Below are positions 39,911-47,778 of a stretch of DNA of 64,000 bases, piece after piece. The stretch is from Corynebacterium aurimucosum ATCC 700975 (GTDB taxonomy: Bacteria > Actinomycetota > Actinomycetes > Mycobacteriales > Mycobacteriaceae): contig NZ_VDTC01000001.1 in NCBI RefSeq assembly GCF_007672725.1, positions 186,001-250,000 on the forward strand. Reading direction: 5' to 3'. The notes under the pieces were generated by a model. It saw nothing but the letters and a program-made list of their open reading frames with translations. It did no database searches and was not told the origin of the DNA. The position numbers and the translations under genes were made by a program. Position 1 is the first letter of the stretch. The number at the start of each line of letters is the position of its first letter.

Positions 39911-40801
39911 TTATTTATCAGCCGGGCGCAGGTGGATGACATCACCGGCGGAGTAGTACTCGCCGCCGACGTTGATGCGGCCGTCGTCAGCCACGCCCTC
40001 GACGGTGCCGATCACATCGCCCGTCGGGGCATCGAGGCGAACCTCTTGGCCAATGGAAGAACACACCTTGCGGTAATCAGCCATGAGCTGTGGGTCCTGC
40101 TGCTCCCACTGGGTGATGCGGCGGCGCAGGTTCTTCAGAACGGTGATGGCCAGCTCAGTGCGGTCGGTATCAAGGCCTTCGAGCGCAAGCGAAGTCGCGG
40201 CCTCGATGGGCAGTTCCTCGCGGGTCAGGGTGACATTGATGCCCATGCCCACGACCACGCGTGCTGAAGGCGGGTTAGCGGCTTGAGTCTTGGGCGCGAC
40301 CTCAGCCTTATTGATCTCGGCCTTGTTGATTTCCGCTTTGTTGATCTCGGCCTTGTTGATTTCGGCCTTATTGATTTCAGCCTTCGAGACTTCAGTCTTC
40401 GGGGCAGATTTGAAAGCCTCCCCCACCGGGCCGGCTTCCGCGAGGATGCCGCACAGCTTCTTGCCATCGATGTGCACGTCATTGGGCCACTTGAGCACCG
40501 CACCTTCGACCGAGTCGGTCACGGCCAAACCGGCAGCCAGGGGCAGGGTGCCAAGGTGCTCTAGCGACTCCGGGAGGATCAGTGCGGAGAAGATAAGCTG
40601 CGCCCCCGCCGGGCTCACCCACTGGCGGCCCAAGCGGCCTTTGCCGGCCACCTGTTCGTCGGCAAGCAGTACGGTGCCATCAGCCACCTTCTCCGCCTGC
40701 ATGAGATCGGTATTGGTGGAGCCAGTGGACTCGGTGTAATCGATGACAGCGAAGTCTTCACGTAGCGCCTCGCGGATGCGGTCCATATCAAGTGCAGTCA
40801 T
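39911..40801 (-). CDS. birA: Biotin-protein ligase with internal pentapeptide repeat
   Basis: Attaches biotin to carboxyl carrier domains using ATP. 296 residues, no N-terminal helix-turn-helix, so it is a catalytic-only ligase. Motifs: ESTGSTNTDLM near 24, LLADEQVAGKGRLGRQWVSPAGAQL near 45 (biotinyl-AMP loop), LKWPNDVHIDGKKLCGILAEA near 103, and VVVGMGINV near 182. Between the last two lies an insertion (residues about 130-175) with KAEIN five times (residues 140-164) and KAEV once. The rest aligns with normal ligases. Its substrates in this window are accBC, the second BC-BCCP and pyruvate carboxylase. Confidence 0.95.
   Translation of the reverse strand: MTALDMDRIREALREDFAVIDYTESTGSTNTDLMQAEKVADGTVLLADEQVAGKGRLGRQWVSPAGAQLIFSALILPESLEHLGTLPLAAGLAVTDSVEGAVLKWPNDVHIDGKKLCGILAEAGPVGEAFKSAPKTEVSKAEINKAEINKAEINKAEINKAEINKAEVAPKTQAANPPSARVVVGMGINVTLTREELPIEAATSLALEGLDTDRTELAITVLKNLRRRITQWEQQDPQLMADYRKVCSSIGQEVRLDAPTGDVIGTVEGVADDGRINVGGEYYSAGDVIHLRPADK
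40298..40384 (-). repeat. 15-bp tandem repeat inside birA
   Basis: Five 15-bp units (40310-40384), each ending TTGAT on this strand, plus a partial sixth (40298-40309). They encode KAEIN x5 and KAEV. Units differ by one to three bases at codon third positions, so the repeat is not brand new, but copy number may vary between strains. Confidence 0.9.
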
Positions 40802-40843
40802 GCACCCCAGGTTACCCGCCGAGCAGTGGCCTTCTAGAAGTAA

Positions 40844-41404
40844 CTAAAAGTAATCCGGATTGGCCAGAATTGTGTGTGCGGTGGCCTCGTCGAGACAGGT
40901 GGTCAAGACCGCTTGCGGCAAAGCATGGGTTACCTGTTCAGGCGTAACGGAGATCTGCCGAGAATCCGCTAGGAAGGACACAGTGTCCTCAACCAGCTTG
41001 TCGTAGTCTGCGCGTTCTTTCGCGCCGAGGCTATCTGGTTTACCTTCAGTCGCCAGCACGTAGCGGATCTCCGGGGCGACCCACTTACACACCCACTCGC
41101 CGTATTCTTGCGCTTCCGAATCCGAGAGGTCCAACCCCATCCGTTTCATGCTGGCGCGCATGGTGGCGCGATCAACCTTGCCGTTGTCCACCAACTGTGA
41201 GCGGACCTTAGATGAGTCCACGGTGTCGGCGAAAATAGCGCGGAACACGGTATCGCGCTGAGCCGCGGAAGGCGAAGTGGACTGCGTCGAAGACGCGTCA
41301 GCGGTCCCAGTGGAAACAGTTGTTAGCGGTGTGAAAGTCTCTGCAGATTCCGTACTAGAGCAACCAACCAAGAGCACTGCGAGGAGCGGGGCGAACTTCT
41401 TCAT
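40844..41404 (-). CDS. Secreted lipoprotein
   Basis: 186 residues. Signal peptide with lipobox LLVGC at residues 11-15, a Ser/Thr-rich linker, then a helical domain: DTVFRAIFADTVDSSKVRSQLVDNGKVDRATMRASMKRMGLDL, GEWVCKWVAPEIRYVLA and TVSFLADSRQISVTPEQVTHALPQAVLTTCLDEATAH, with two Cys (about 114 and 172) that may pair. No family recognised. It is divergent from the trehalose ABC ATPase gene, with 48 bases between. Confidence 0.7.
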   Translation of the reverse strand: MKKFAPLLAVLLVGCSSTESAETFTPLTTVSTGTADASSTQSTSPSAAQRDTVFRAIFADTVDSSKVRSQLVDNGKVDRATMRASMKRMGLDLSDSEAQEYGEWVCKWVAPEIRYVLATEGKPDSLGAKERADYDKLVEDTVSFLADSRQISVTPEQVTHALPQAVLTTCLDEATAHTILANPDYF

Positions 41405-41452
41405 AGCGAATTCCAGCCTAATCCACGTGCCGCTGGGTGCTAGTGTGTGTCC

Positions 41453-42442
41453 ATGGCAAAGGTCACTTTTGAGAACGTCGGCATCACCTATCCCCGCGCC
41501 GAGAACCCCACGGTCAAAGACCTCAATCTCGAGATTGCGGATGGCGAATTCCTGGTCCTCGTCGGACCGTCCGGCTGCGGTAAATCCACCACCCTGCGCG
41601 CCCTCGCGGGACTCGAGCCGGTCTCCAGCGGCCGCATCCTCATCGACGGCAAAGACGTCACAGGGCTGGAGCCCGGCGAGCGCGATATCGCAATGGTCTT
41701 CCAGAATTATGCGCTGTACCCGCACCTCACCGTGGCCCAGAACATGGGATTTTCCCTCAAGCTGGCCAAGATGCCCAAGGCAGACATCAAAGCCAAGGTC
41801 GAGGAAGCCGCCAAGACCCTCGGGCTCACGGAGTACCTGCAGCGCAAGCCCAAGGACCTGTCCGGTGGTCAGCGCCAGCGCGTGGCCATGGGCCGCGCCA
41901 TCGTGCGCAAGCCGAAGGCCTTCCTCATGGATGAACCCCTGTCCAACCTCGATGCCAAGCTGCGCGTACAAACCCGCGCGGAGCTGGCCAGCCTCCAGCA
42001 GCGCCTCGGCACCACCACCGTCTACGTCACCCACGACCAGGTGGAGGCCATGACCATGGGAGACCGCGTCGCCGTGCTCAAAGACGGCGAACTGCAGCAG
42101 GTCGCCCCACCGCGCGAGCTTTACGACGCCCCCGCTAACGAGTTCGTCGCCGGCTTCATCGGTTCCCCCTCGATGAATATCTTTGACTACAACGGCGGCC
42201 GCATCGGCGTTCGCCCCGAAAAGCTATTCATTAATAAGGGGCCGGTGGGCTTCCAAGGAACGGTGGAGTTCGTGGAAGAGCTGGGCTCGGAATCCTTCGT
42301 CTACGCCATGGTGGGCGAGCAGCGCTTCGTTGCCCGCGCGAGCGACAACGTTCCGCAGCGCGGCGACACCGTCGTCCTCACCTTCAACCCCCGCGAGGCC
42401 CACCACTTCGATCCGGAAACCGGCCAGCGTATCGAGGCTTAG
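41453..42442 (+). CDS. tusK: ABC transporter ATP-binding protein for trehalose uptake
   Basis: Energises the sugar importer encoded downstream. 329 residues: Walker A GPSGCGKSTTLRALAGLE near 36, Q-loop VFQNYALYPHLTVAQNM near 80, ABC signature DLSGGQRQRVAMGRAIVRKPKAFLMDEPLSNLDAKLR near 133, and H-loop YVTHDQVEAMT near 190, followed by a shortened regulatory OB domain after GFIGSPSMNIFDY (most MalK/UgpC relatives are longer). The ATG at 41453 was preferred over a GTG six bases earlier. Heads a gene cluster in the order tusK, tusE, tusF, tusG, small protein, treS. Confidence 0.88.
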   Translation: MAKVTFENVGITYPRAENPTVKDLNLEIADGEFLVLVGPSGCGKSTTLRALAGLEPVSSGRILIDGKDVTGLEPGERDIAMVFQNYALYPHLTVAQNMGFSLKLAKMPKADIKAKVEEAAKTLGLTEYLQRKPKDLSGGQRQRVAMGRAIVRKPKAFLMDEPLSNLDAKLRVQTRAELASLQQRLGTTTVYVTHDQVEAMTMGDRVAVLKDGELQQVAPPRELYDAPANEFVAGFIGSPSMNIFDYNGGRIGVRPEKLFINKGPVGFQGTVEFVEELGSESFVYAMVGEQRFVARASDNVPQRGDTVVLTFNPREAHHFDPETGQRIEA

Positions 42443-42567
42443 GCAGTAGTACTAACAGGGGTAGCTTCACCCCCGTTTGAAGTGAATTAAAAGCCAAAAC
42501 CACGTGCCTTGTGGGGATGATCCCCTATTTTGAAGTCATCAGAAGTTTTCCGAAAGGTGAATACTCC
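42443..42567. promoter_or_regulatory. Inverted repeats before binding-protein gene
   Basis: Two dyads: AGGGGT-AGCTTC-ACCCC (42458-42474) and GGGGATGATCCCC (42514-42526), the second only about 40 bp before the binding-protein ATG. They could be an attenuator or regulator sites that raise the binding protein relative to the ATPase. Confidence 0.4.
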
Positions 42568-43857
42568 ATGAAGAAGCCGTTTCTCCCTAGCTCGCTGCGT
42601 TCTGTCCGCCGCGGCGTAGTCGTCACCACCGCTGCACTCGCGTTGACCTTGGCAGGTTGCTCGTCGGGCGACGAGGGGTCGTCGTCAAGCGCTGGCTCCG
42701 ATGCCTCCTCCACCGATGGTGGCGGCCGCGGGCCCATCACCTTTGCCATGGGCAAGAACGACACCGACAAGATCACCCCCATCATCGAGGCATGGAACGC
42801 CGAGCACCCGGACGAGAAGGTCGAGCTCAAGGAGCTCGCCGGCGAGGCCGACGCTCAGCGCGAAACCCTCGTGCAGTCCCTGCAAGCGGGCAACTCCGAC
42901 TACGATGTCATGGCGCTCGACGTGGTCTGGACCGCGGACTTTGCTGCAAACCAGTGGCTGGCACCGCTGACCGGTGACCTGGAGGTTGACACCTCTGGCC
43001 TGCTGGAGCCCACCGTGGAATCCGCGACCTACAACGACACCCTCTACGCACTGCCGCAGAACACCAACGGCCAGCTGCTCTTCCGCAACACCGAGTTGGC
43101 GGACAAGGCTCCGGAGAAGTTCGAGGACATCGCGTCTGCCTGCGAGGCCATCAAGGACGATAGCTCCTGCCTGACCACCCAGCTCAAGCAGTACGAGGGC
43201 CTCACCGTCAACACCGCCGGCTTCATCGAGGGCTGGGGCGGATCCATCTTGGATGACGAGGGCAACGTGACCGTTGACTCGGACAAGTCCAAGGAAGGCC
43301 TGCAGGCGCTTGTCGACGCCTACGAAGACGGCACCATCTCCAAGGACTCCACCGCCGCGACGGAGGAGGAGACCAACTTGGCCTTCACCGAGGGCAAGAC
43401 CGCATTCGCCATCAACTGGCCGTACATGTACACCAACGCTGAGGAAAAGGGCGTCAAGTTCGAGGTCCAGCCGCTGGTAGGCAAGGATGGCGTCGGTGTT
43501 TCCACTCTGGGTGGCTACAACAACGGCATCAACATCAATTCCGAGCACAAGGCTACGGCCCTGGACTTCATGAAGTTCATCATCAACGAGGAGAACCAGA
43601 AGTCCTTCGCTGAGGCTTCCTTCCCGCCGGTACTGGCTTCCATCTACGACGATGAGTCCCTGGTGGAGGAGTTCCCGTACCTTCCGGCCCTGAAGGAATC
43701 CCTGGAGAACGCCGCACCGCGTCCGGTTTCCCCGTTCTACACCGCCATCTCCAAGGCCGTGCAGGATAACGCCTACGCGGCATTGACCGCGGGCAAGTCC
43801 GTCGACGATGCAACGAAGGACATGAAGGCAGCCATCGAGGCAGCCGCGCAGGGTTAA
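42568..43857 (+). CDS. tusE: ABC transporter sugar-binding lipoprotein (trehalose type)
   Basis: Captures sugar outside the membrane. 429 residues with a lipoprotein signal (LALTLAGC, Cys near residue 28), a Ser/Gly-rich linker and a family-1 solute-binding fold (ITFAMGKNDTDKITPIIEAWNAEHPDEKVELKEL, DYDVMALDVVWTADFAANQWLAPL, YALPQNTNGQLLFRN, FIEGWGGSIL, FAINWPYMYTNAEEKG, GGYNNGININSEHKATALDFMKF). It resembles LpqY / TusE of the trehalose importers. GAAAGGTG is the ribosome site. A terminator-like hairpin follows. Confidence 0.85.
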   Translation: MKKPFLPSSLRSVRRGVVVTTAALALTLAGCSSGDEGSSSSAGSDASSTDGGGRGPITFAMGKNDTDKITPIIEAWNAEHPDEKVELKELAGEADAQRETLVQSLQAGNSDYDVMALDVVWTADFAANQWLAPLTGDLEVDTSGLLEPTVESATYNDTLYALPQNTNGQLLFRNTELADKAPEKFEDIASACEAIKDDSSCLTTQLKQYEGLTVNTAGFIEGWGGSILDDEGNVTVDSDKSKEGLQALVDAYEDGTISKDSTAATEEETNLAFTEGKTAFAINWPYMYTNAEEKGVKFEVQPLVGKDGVGVSTLGGYNNGININSEHKATALDFMKFIINEENQKSFAEASFPPVLASIYDDESLVEEFPYLPALKESLENAAPRPVSPFYTAISKAVQDNAYAALTAGKSVDDATKDMKAAIEAAAQG

Positions 43858-43875
43858 TGCTCCCAGCGTGAATGG

Positions 43876-43916
43876 GGCGCGAGTAAGTCCACGAGACTTG
43901 CCCGCGCCTCTTTCTT
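43876..43916 (+). terminator. Hairpin after binding-protein gene
   Basis: GGCGCG near 43876 and CGCGCC (43903-43908) plus an inner AAGTC/GACTT stem, followed by TCTTTCTTT. Partial terminator that probably makes the binding protein message more abundant than the permease message. Confidence 0.65.
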
Positions 43917-44030
43917 TGATCTGGCTTTGATCTGGGTGCTCGTGCACAGAGGATGTCTCAGCCACCCGCTATGATTTTCCCCAACCCCCGATAAACCCCT
44001 CCCCCTATTAATCAGAAAGGCAGGCACCGC

Positions 44031-45008
44031 ATGGCTGGAGCACCGCCTACCGCGCAGCCCCGCAGACAGTATCTGCGCGTCGCTGCGCTCATCGCACCGG
44101 CGCTGATAGCGCTGGCCGTGGTCATCGGCTATCCCATCGTGCGCGCTGTGATGTTGTCCTTCCAGGGCAACAAGCGGCTTAACCCGACTACGGGTGTATT
44201 CGAGGAAGGCTCATTCGCAGGCCTCGAAAACTACCTGTACTGGCTCACCAATAAATGCATGTCTGCCACCGGCCAGGCCACCACATGCCCGGACGGCGTC
44301 ATCGCCACCGATTTCTGGCCAGCGCTCAAAATCACGCTCTTCTTCACCGTGGTCACGGTGGCACTGGAGACGATCTTGGGCATGTTCATGGCGCTGGTGA
44401 TGAACGGCGAGTACCGCGGGCGCGGCCTCGTGCGCGCGGCCGTGCTGGTGCCTTGGGCCATTCCCACCGCGGTGACGGCGAAGCTGTGGCAGTTCATGTT
44501 CGCGCCGGACGGCATCATCAACGCGCTCATCGGCTCGAACATCGCGTGGACCACGGACCCGTTTTATGCCCGCCTCGCGGTCATCATCGCCGATGTGTGG
44601 AAGACCGCCCCGTTCATGGCGCTGCTCATCCTGGCCGGTCTGCAGATGATTCCGCGCGATGTCTATGACGCCGCCCGCGTCGACGGCGCCTCGCGCATCC
44701 AAACCTTCTTCACCATTACCCTGCCGCTGGTACGCCCAGCGCTCATGGTGGCCATCCTCTTCCGCACGCTGGACGCGCTGCGCATGTACGACCTGCCGGT
44801 CATCATGATCTCCGCCTCCTCCAACTCCCCGACGGCCACCATTTCCCAGTTGGTGGTGGAGGACATGCGCCAGGGCCACTTCAACTCTGCCTCCGCGCTA
44901 TCCACCCTCATCTTCCTGCTCATCTTCACCGTCGCGTTCATCCTCGTTCGCTTCCTCGGCGCTGATGTGTCCGGTACTGCTCGCCAGAAGAAGGAGAAGA
45001 AGTCATGA
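44031..45008 (+). CDS. tusF: ABC transporter permease (trehalose uptake, SugA/TusF-like)
   Basis: 325 residues, six or so membrane helices: RVAALIAPALIALAVVIGYPIVRAVMLSFQGN at the start, a periplasmic loop with two Cys, then ALKITLFFTVVTVALETILGMFMALVMNG, and the permease EAA loop PRDVYDAARVDGASRIQTFFTITLPLVRPAL near 208-238. Starts at ATG after AGAAAGG. Overlaps the next permease by four bases (ATGA). Confidence 0.88.
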   Translation: MAGAPPTAQPRRQYLRVAALIAPALIALAVVIGYPIVRAVMLSFQGNKRLNPTTGVFEEGSFAGLENYLYWLTNKCMSATGQATTCPDGVIATDFWPALKITLFFTVVTVALETILGMFMALVMNGEYRGRGLVRAAVLVPWAIPTAVTAKLWQFMFAPDGIINALIGSNIAWTTDPFYARLAVIIADVWKTAPFMALLILAGLQMIPRDVYDAARVDGASRIQTFFTITLPLVRPALMVAILFRTLDALRMYDLPVIMISASSNSPTATISQLVVEDMRQGHFNSASALSTLIFLLIFTVAFILVRFLGADVSGTARQKKEKKS

Positions 45009-45826
45009 AAAAGATCGGACACTACCTTGGCATCCTCTTCATCATGTTCTGGGGGCTCGCGCCCTTCTACTGGATGGTCGTCACCGCCCTGCGGCACAAG
45101 TCCCATACTTTCGACACCACCCCGTGGCCCACGCACGTAACCCTGGATAACTTCCGGGACGCCCTAGCCACGGACAAGGGCAATGACTTCCTCAATGCGC
45201 TGGGGAACTCTTTGATCATTTCCTTGGTCACGACCGCGGTGGCGGTCCTTATCGGTGTGTTTACCGCCTACGCCTTGGCACGCTACGACTTCCCCGGCAA
45301 AGGTATTGTCACCGGCATCATTCTGGCTGCCTCGATGTTCCCAGCCATCGCGTTGGTGACCCCGCTGTTCCAGCTCTTTGGCAACCTCGAATGGATCGGC
45401 ACCTACCGCGCGATGATCATCCCGAACATCTCCTTCGCGCTGCCCCTGACTGTCTATACGCTGCTGAGCTTCTTCCGCCAGCTTCCCTGGGAGTTGGAGG
45501 AGGCCGCCCGCGTGGACGGCGCTTCCCGCGGTCAGGCCTTCCGCCTCGTGCTCCTGCCCTTGGCCGCTCCGGCGCTGTTTACCACCGCCATCATCGCCTT
45601 CATCACAACGTGGAACGAATTCATGTTGGCCAAGCAGCTATCCACCACCGCTACTGAGCCAGTGACCGTGGCCATCGCGCGCTTCTCGGGCCCCTCGGCC
45701 TTCGAATACCCCTACGCCGCCACGATGGCCGCGGGCGCGCTAGTGACGATTCCGCTCATCATCATGGTGCTCATCTTCCAGCACCGCATCGTTGCCGGTC
45801 TCACCGCCGGCGGTGTTAAGGCCTAA
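45005..45826 (+). CDS. tusG: ABC transporter permease (trehalose uptake, SugB/TusG-like)
   Basis: 273 residues with six membrane helices: LGILFIMFWGLAPFYWMVVTAL, then SLIISLVTTAVAVLIGVFTAYALARYDF near 60-90, IVTGIILAASMFPAIALVTPLFQLF near 100, and the EAA loop PWELEEAARVDGASRGQAFRLVLLPLAAPALF near 160-190. The start overlaps the previous permease by four bases and the stop overlaps the next ATG by one (TAATG), so the operon is tightly coupled. Confidence 0.88.
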   Translation: MKKIGHYLGILFIMFWGLAPFYWMVVTALRHKSHTFDTTPWPTHVTLDNFRDALATDKGNDFLNALGNSLIISLVTTAVAVLIGVFTAYALARYDFPGKGIVTGIILAASMFPAIALVTPLFQLFGNLEWIGTYRAMIIPNISFALPLTVYTLLSFFRQLPWELEEAARVDGASRGQAFRLVLLPLAAPALFTTAIIAFITTWNEFMLAKQLSTTATEPVTVAIARFSGPSAFEYPYAATMAAGALVTIPLIIMVLIFQHRIVAGLTAGGVKA

Positions 45827-46011
45827 TGCGCCGCGCTCTGCTGTGGGACACCGCGCTGGGATTCGTTGGTTTCTTTGCATTCCTGGCGCTGGTGCAGGCA
45901 GTCCTCAACCTTTTTCACCCCTCCCCCGCAATCTGGCCGGGGCTCCTCGCGGGCGCGCTGTGCCTGGCGGAGTTTCTGCTGTGGCGGGCTAAACGGAAGG
46001 ATCTCCGATGA
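45826..46011 (+). CDS. Small two-helix membrane protein in trehalose operon
   Basis: 61 residues: one helix at about 8-28 (LGFVGFFAFLALVQAVLNLF), another at about 36-54 (WPGLLAGALCLAEFLLW), and a basic tail. It overlaps the permease stop and the treS start, so it is certainly translated with them. The C. glutamicum tus cluster, as I recall it, also has a small unknown membrane protein gene, suggesting a conserved accessory subunit. Confidence 0.7.
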   Translation: MRRALLWDTALGFVGFFAFLALVQAVLNLFHPSPAIWPGLLAGALCLAEFLLWRAKRKDLR

Positions 46012-47510
46012 CCTGGCACGATAACGCCATTTTCTACCAGGCCCTCGTGGGCTCGTACAAGGACACCCGCGGCGAAGGCGTCGGCACGCTGCGCGGCGTT
46101 ATTGAGAAGTTGGATTACCTCAAGTGGCTCGGCGTGGATTGCCTGTGGCTCTCCCCGTTCTATGCCTCCCCGCTGCGCGATGATGGCTATGACATTGCTG
46201 ATTACTACTCCATCCACTCTGATTACGGCACGATGGAGGATTTCGAGGAGCTCGTCACCGAGCTCCACGCGCGCGGTATGCGGCTGATGACGGACTTGGC
46301 TTTCAACCACACCTCAACCGATCACCCATGGTTCCAGGCCTCGCGCACCGATCCGGACGGGCCGTACGGCGACTACTACGTGTGGGGCGATGATCCCCTG
46401 CGCTACCCGGAAATCCGCATCATCTTCACCGATACGGAAACCTCGAATTGGGCGTGGGATCCGGAGCGCAAGCAGTTCTACTTCCACCGCTTTTACTCAC
46501 ACCAGCCGGACCTGAACTATGACAACCCGAAGGTCCACGAGGAAGTGTTCAAGATCCTCTCCTTCTGGCTGGACAAGGGCGTGGACGGCTTCCGCCTCGA
46601 TGCCATTGCCTACCTCTACGAGCGCGATGGGTTGGGCGGCGAGTCCCTGCCGGAAACAGTCGAGTTTGTGGAAAGAATCCGCGCTTTCATCGACGAGAAC
46701 TACCCCGAGGCCATCATGATCGCGGAAGCCAACCAGCCGCCGCAAGACACCATGGAGTTCTACGGCACGGGCAACCGCTTCCACATGGTGTTCAACTTCC
46801 CCGTCATGCCGCGGCTCTACCAGGCCCTCGCGCTGGGCGATGCCACACCGGTCTACGACATCATGGCGGAGCTTCCGGAGCTGCCCCAGGGCTGCCAGTG
46901 GGGCACCTTCCTGCGCAATCACGACGAGCTGACGCTGGAGATGGTCGGTGAGGATCAGCGCGTCATCATGTACGAGCACTACCTGCCGGATGATCAGATG
47001 CGGGCCCACGTGGGCATCGCGCGGCGGCTCGCCCCGCTGTTGGGCAACGACTACCGCAAGATTGAGCTCTTCTATTCCCTCCTCATGACGCTGCCGGGTG
47101 CGCCCTTCCTGTACTACGGCGATGAGATTGGCATGAACGACGCCTCCGAGCTGCCCGACCGCGATGCTGTCCGCACTCCTATGCAGTGGGAGCCGGGCGA
47201 GGGCGCAGGTTTCAGTACATCTGCCCAGACGCGCCGCCCCATCGTTGGCGGGATTGGTATTTCGGTGGAGGAGCAGCTTGCCGACGACTCCTCGATCCTC
47301 CACCGCGTTCGTAGCCTCATCCAGCAGCGCAAGGCGCACCCGGAACTCGGCACCGCGCCTTTCGAGGCGGTGGAGACCGGCCACACGGGCGTGCTGGGAT
47401 TCCAGCGCGGTGAGTTGTTGTGCTTGCACAACTTCACCGAAGAAGCCGTGGACTTGGGGCCAGTCGAACTGGGCCCCTTCGGTTATGCCTGGCTGCCGGT
47501 GGAGGCTTAA
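46008..47510 (+). CDS. treS: Trehalose synthase (GH13)
   Basis: Interconverts trehalose and maltose. 500 residues: YQALVGSYKDTRGEG, LDYLKWLGVDCLWLSPFYASPLRDDGYDIADYYSI near 30, DLAFNHTSTDHPWFQ near 96, nucleophile Asp in GVDGFRLDAI near 198, acid/base Glu in IMIAEANQPPQD near 238, and the third acid in TFLRNHDELTLEM near 303, then PLLGNDYRKIELFYSLLMTLPGAPFLYYGDEIGMND and RTPMQW. It lacks the C-terminal maltokinase found in fused forms. Overlap with the previous gene (ATGA) makes it the last gene of the importer operon, so imported trehalose is converted to maltose at once. Confidence 0.9.
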   Translation: MTWHDNAIFYQALVGSYKDTRGEGVGTLRGVIEKLDYLKWLGVDCLWLSPFYASPLRDDGYDIADYYSIHSDYGTMEDFEELVTELHARGMRLMTDLAFNHTSTDHPWFQASRTDPDGPYGDYYVWGDDPLRYPEIRIIFTDTETSNWAWDPERKQFYFHRFYSHQPDLNYDNPKVHEEVFKILSFWLDKGVDGFRLDAIAYLYERDGLGGESLPETVEFVERIRAFIDENYPEAIMIAEANQPPQDTMEFYGTGNRFHMVFNFPVMPRLYQALALGDATPVYDIMAELPELPQGCQWGTFLRNHDELTLEMVGEDQRVIMYEHYLPDDQMRAHVGIARRLAPLLGNDYRKIELFYSLLMTLPGAPFLYYGDEIGMNDASELPDRDAVRTPMQWEPGEGAGFSTSAQTRRPIVGGIGISVEEQLADDSSILHRVRSLIQQRKAHPELGTAPFEAVETGHTGVLGFQRGELLCLHNFTEEAVDLGPVELGPFGYAWLPVEA

Positions 47511-47778
47511 CGGTCTTTTAACGAAAATGGTAAACAGAACATGAACAGTCGATGTACTGTGCTGTAACTTTTGAGGTTTTTTAGCATTTTATGACCACTT
47601 AAAGATACATAATGACTGTTTGCCGAGGTCACTGGCCTTTAGCGCACAATTGGCACCATTGCCTTTCGGGACTATCGTCAACCGCGGTTAGCTCGCAGTC
47701 GTCGCGCCACCCCTTCGGCCCCGACACGCTGACCCCTCTTTGCAGATTATTGCCCTAGTCCTGAAAGGGATCACGCTC
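47511..47778. promoter_or_regulatory. Upstream region of phosphate transporter gene
   Basis: About 270 bases. The left part has AT-rich runs and GGTAAACAGAACATGAACAG (near 47530-47549) with the repeated AACAG word, which could be a response-regulator site of the Pho type. No gene seen. The ribosome site AAAGGGA lies 9 bases before the GTG at 47779. Confidence 0.35.

Noticed and set aside
40310..40384. CRISPR array
   Set aside because: The 15-bp repeats are contiguous, without spacers, and in frame within birA.
42685..43965. Long minus-strand frame opposite the sugar-binding protein gene
   Set aside because: Shadow frame; the + strand has a lipobox and a solute-binding fold.
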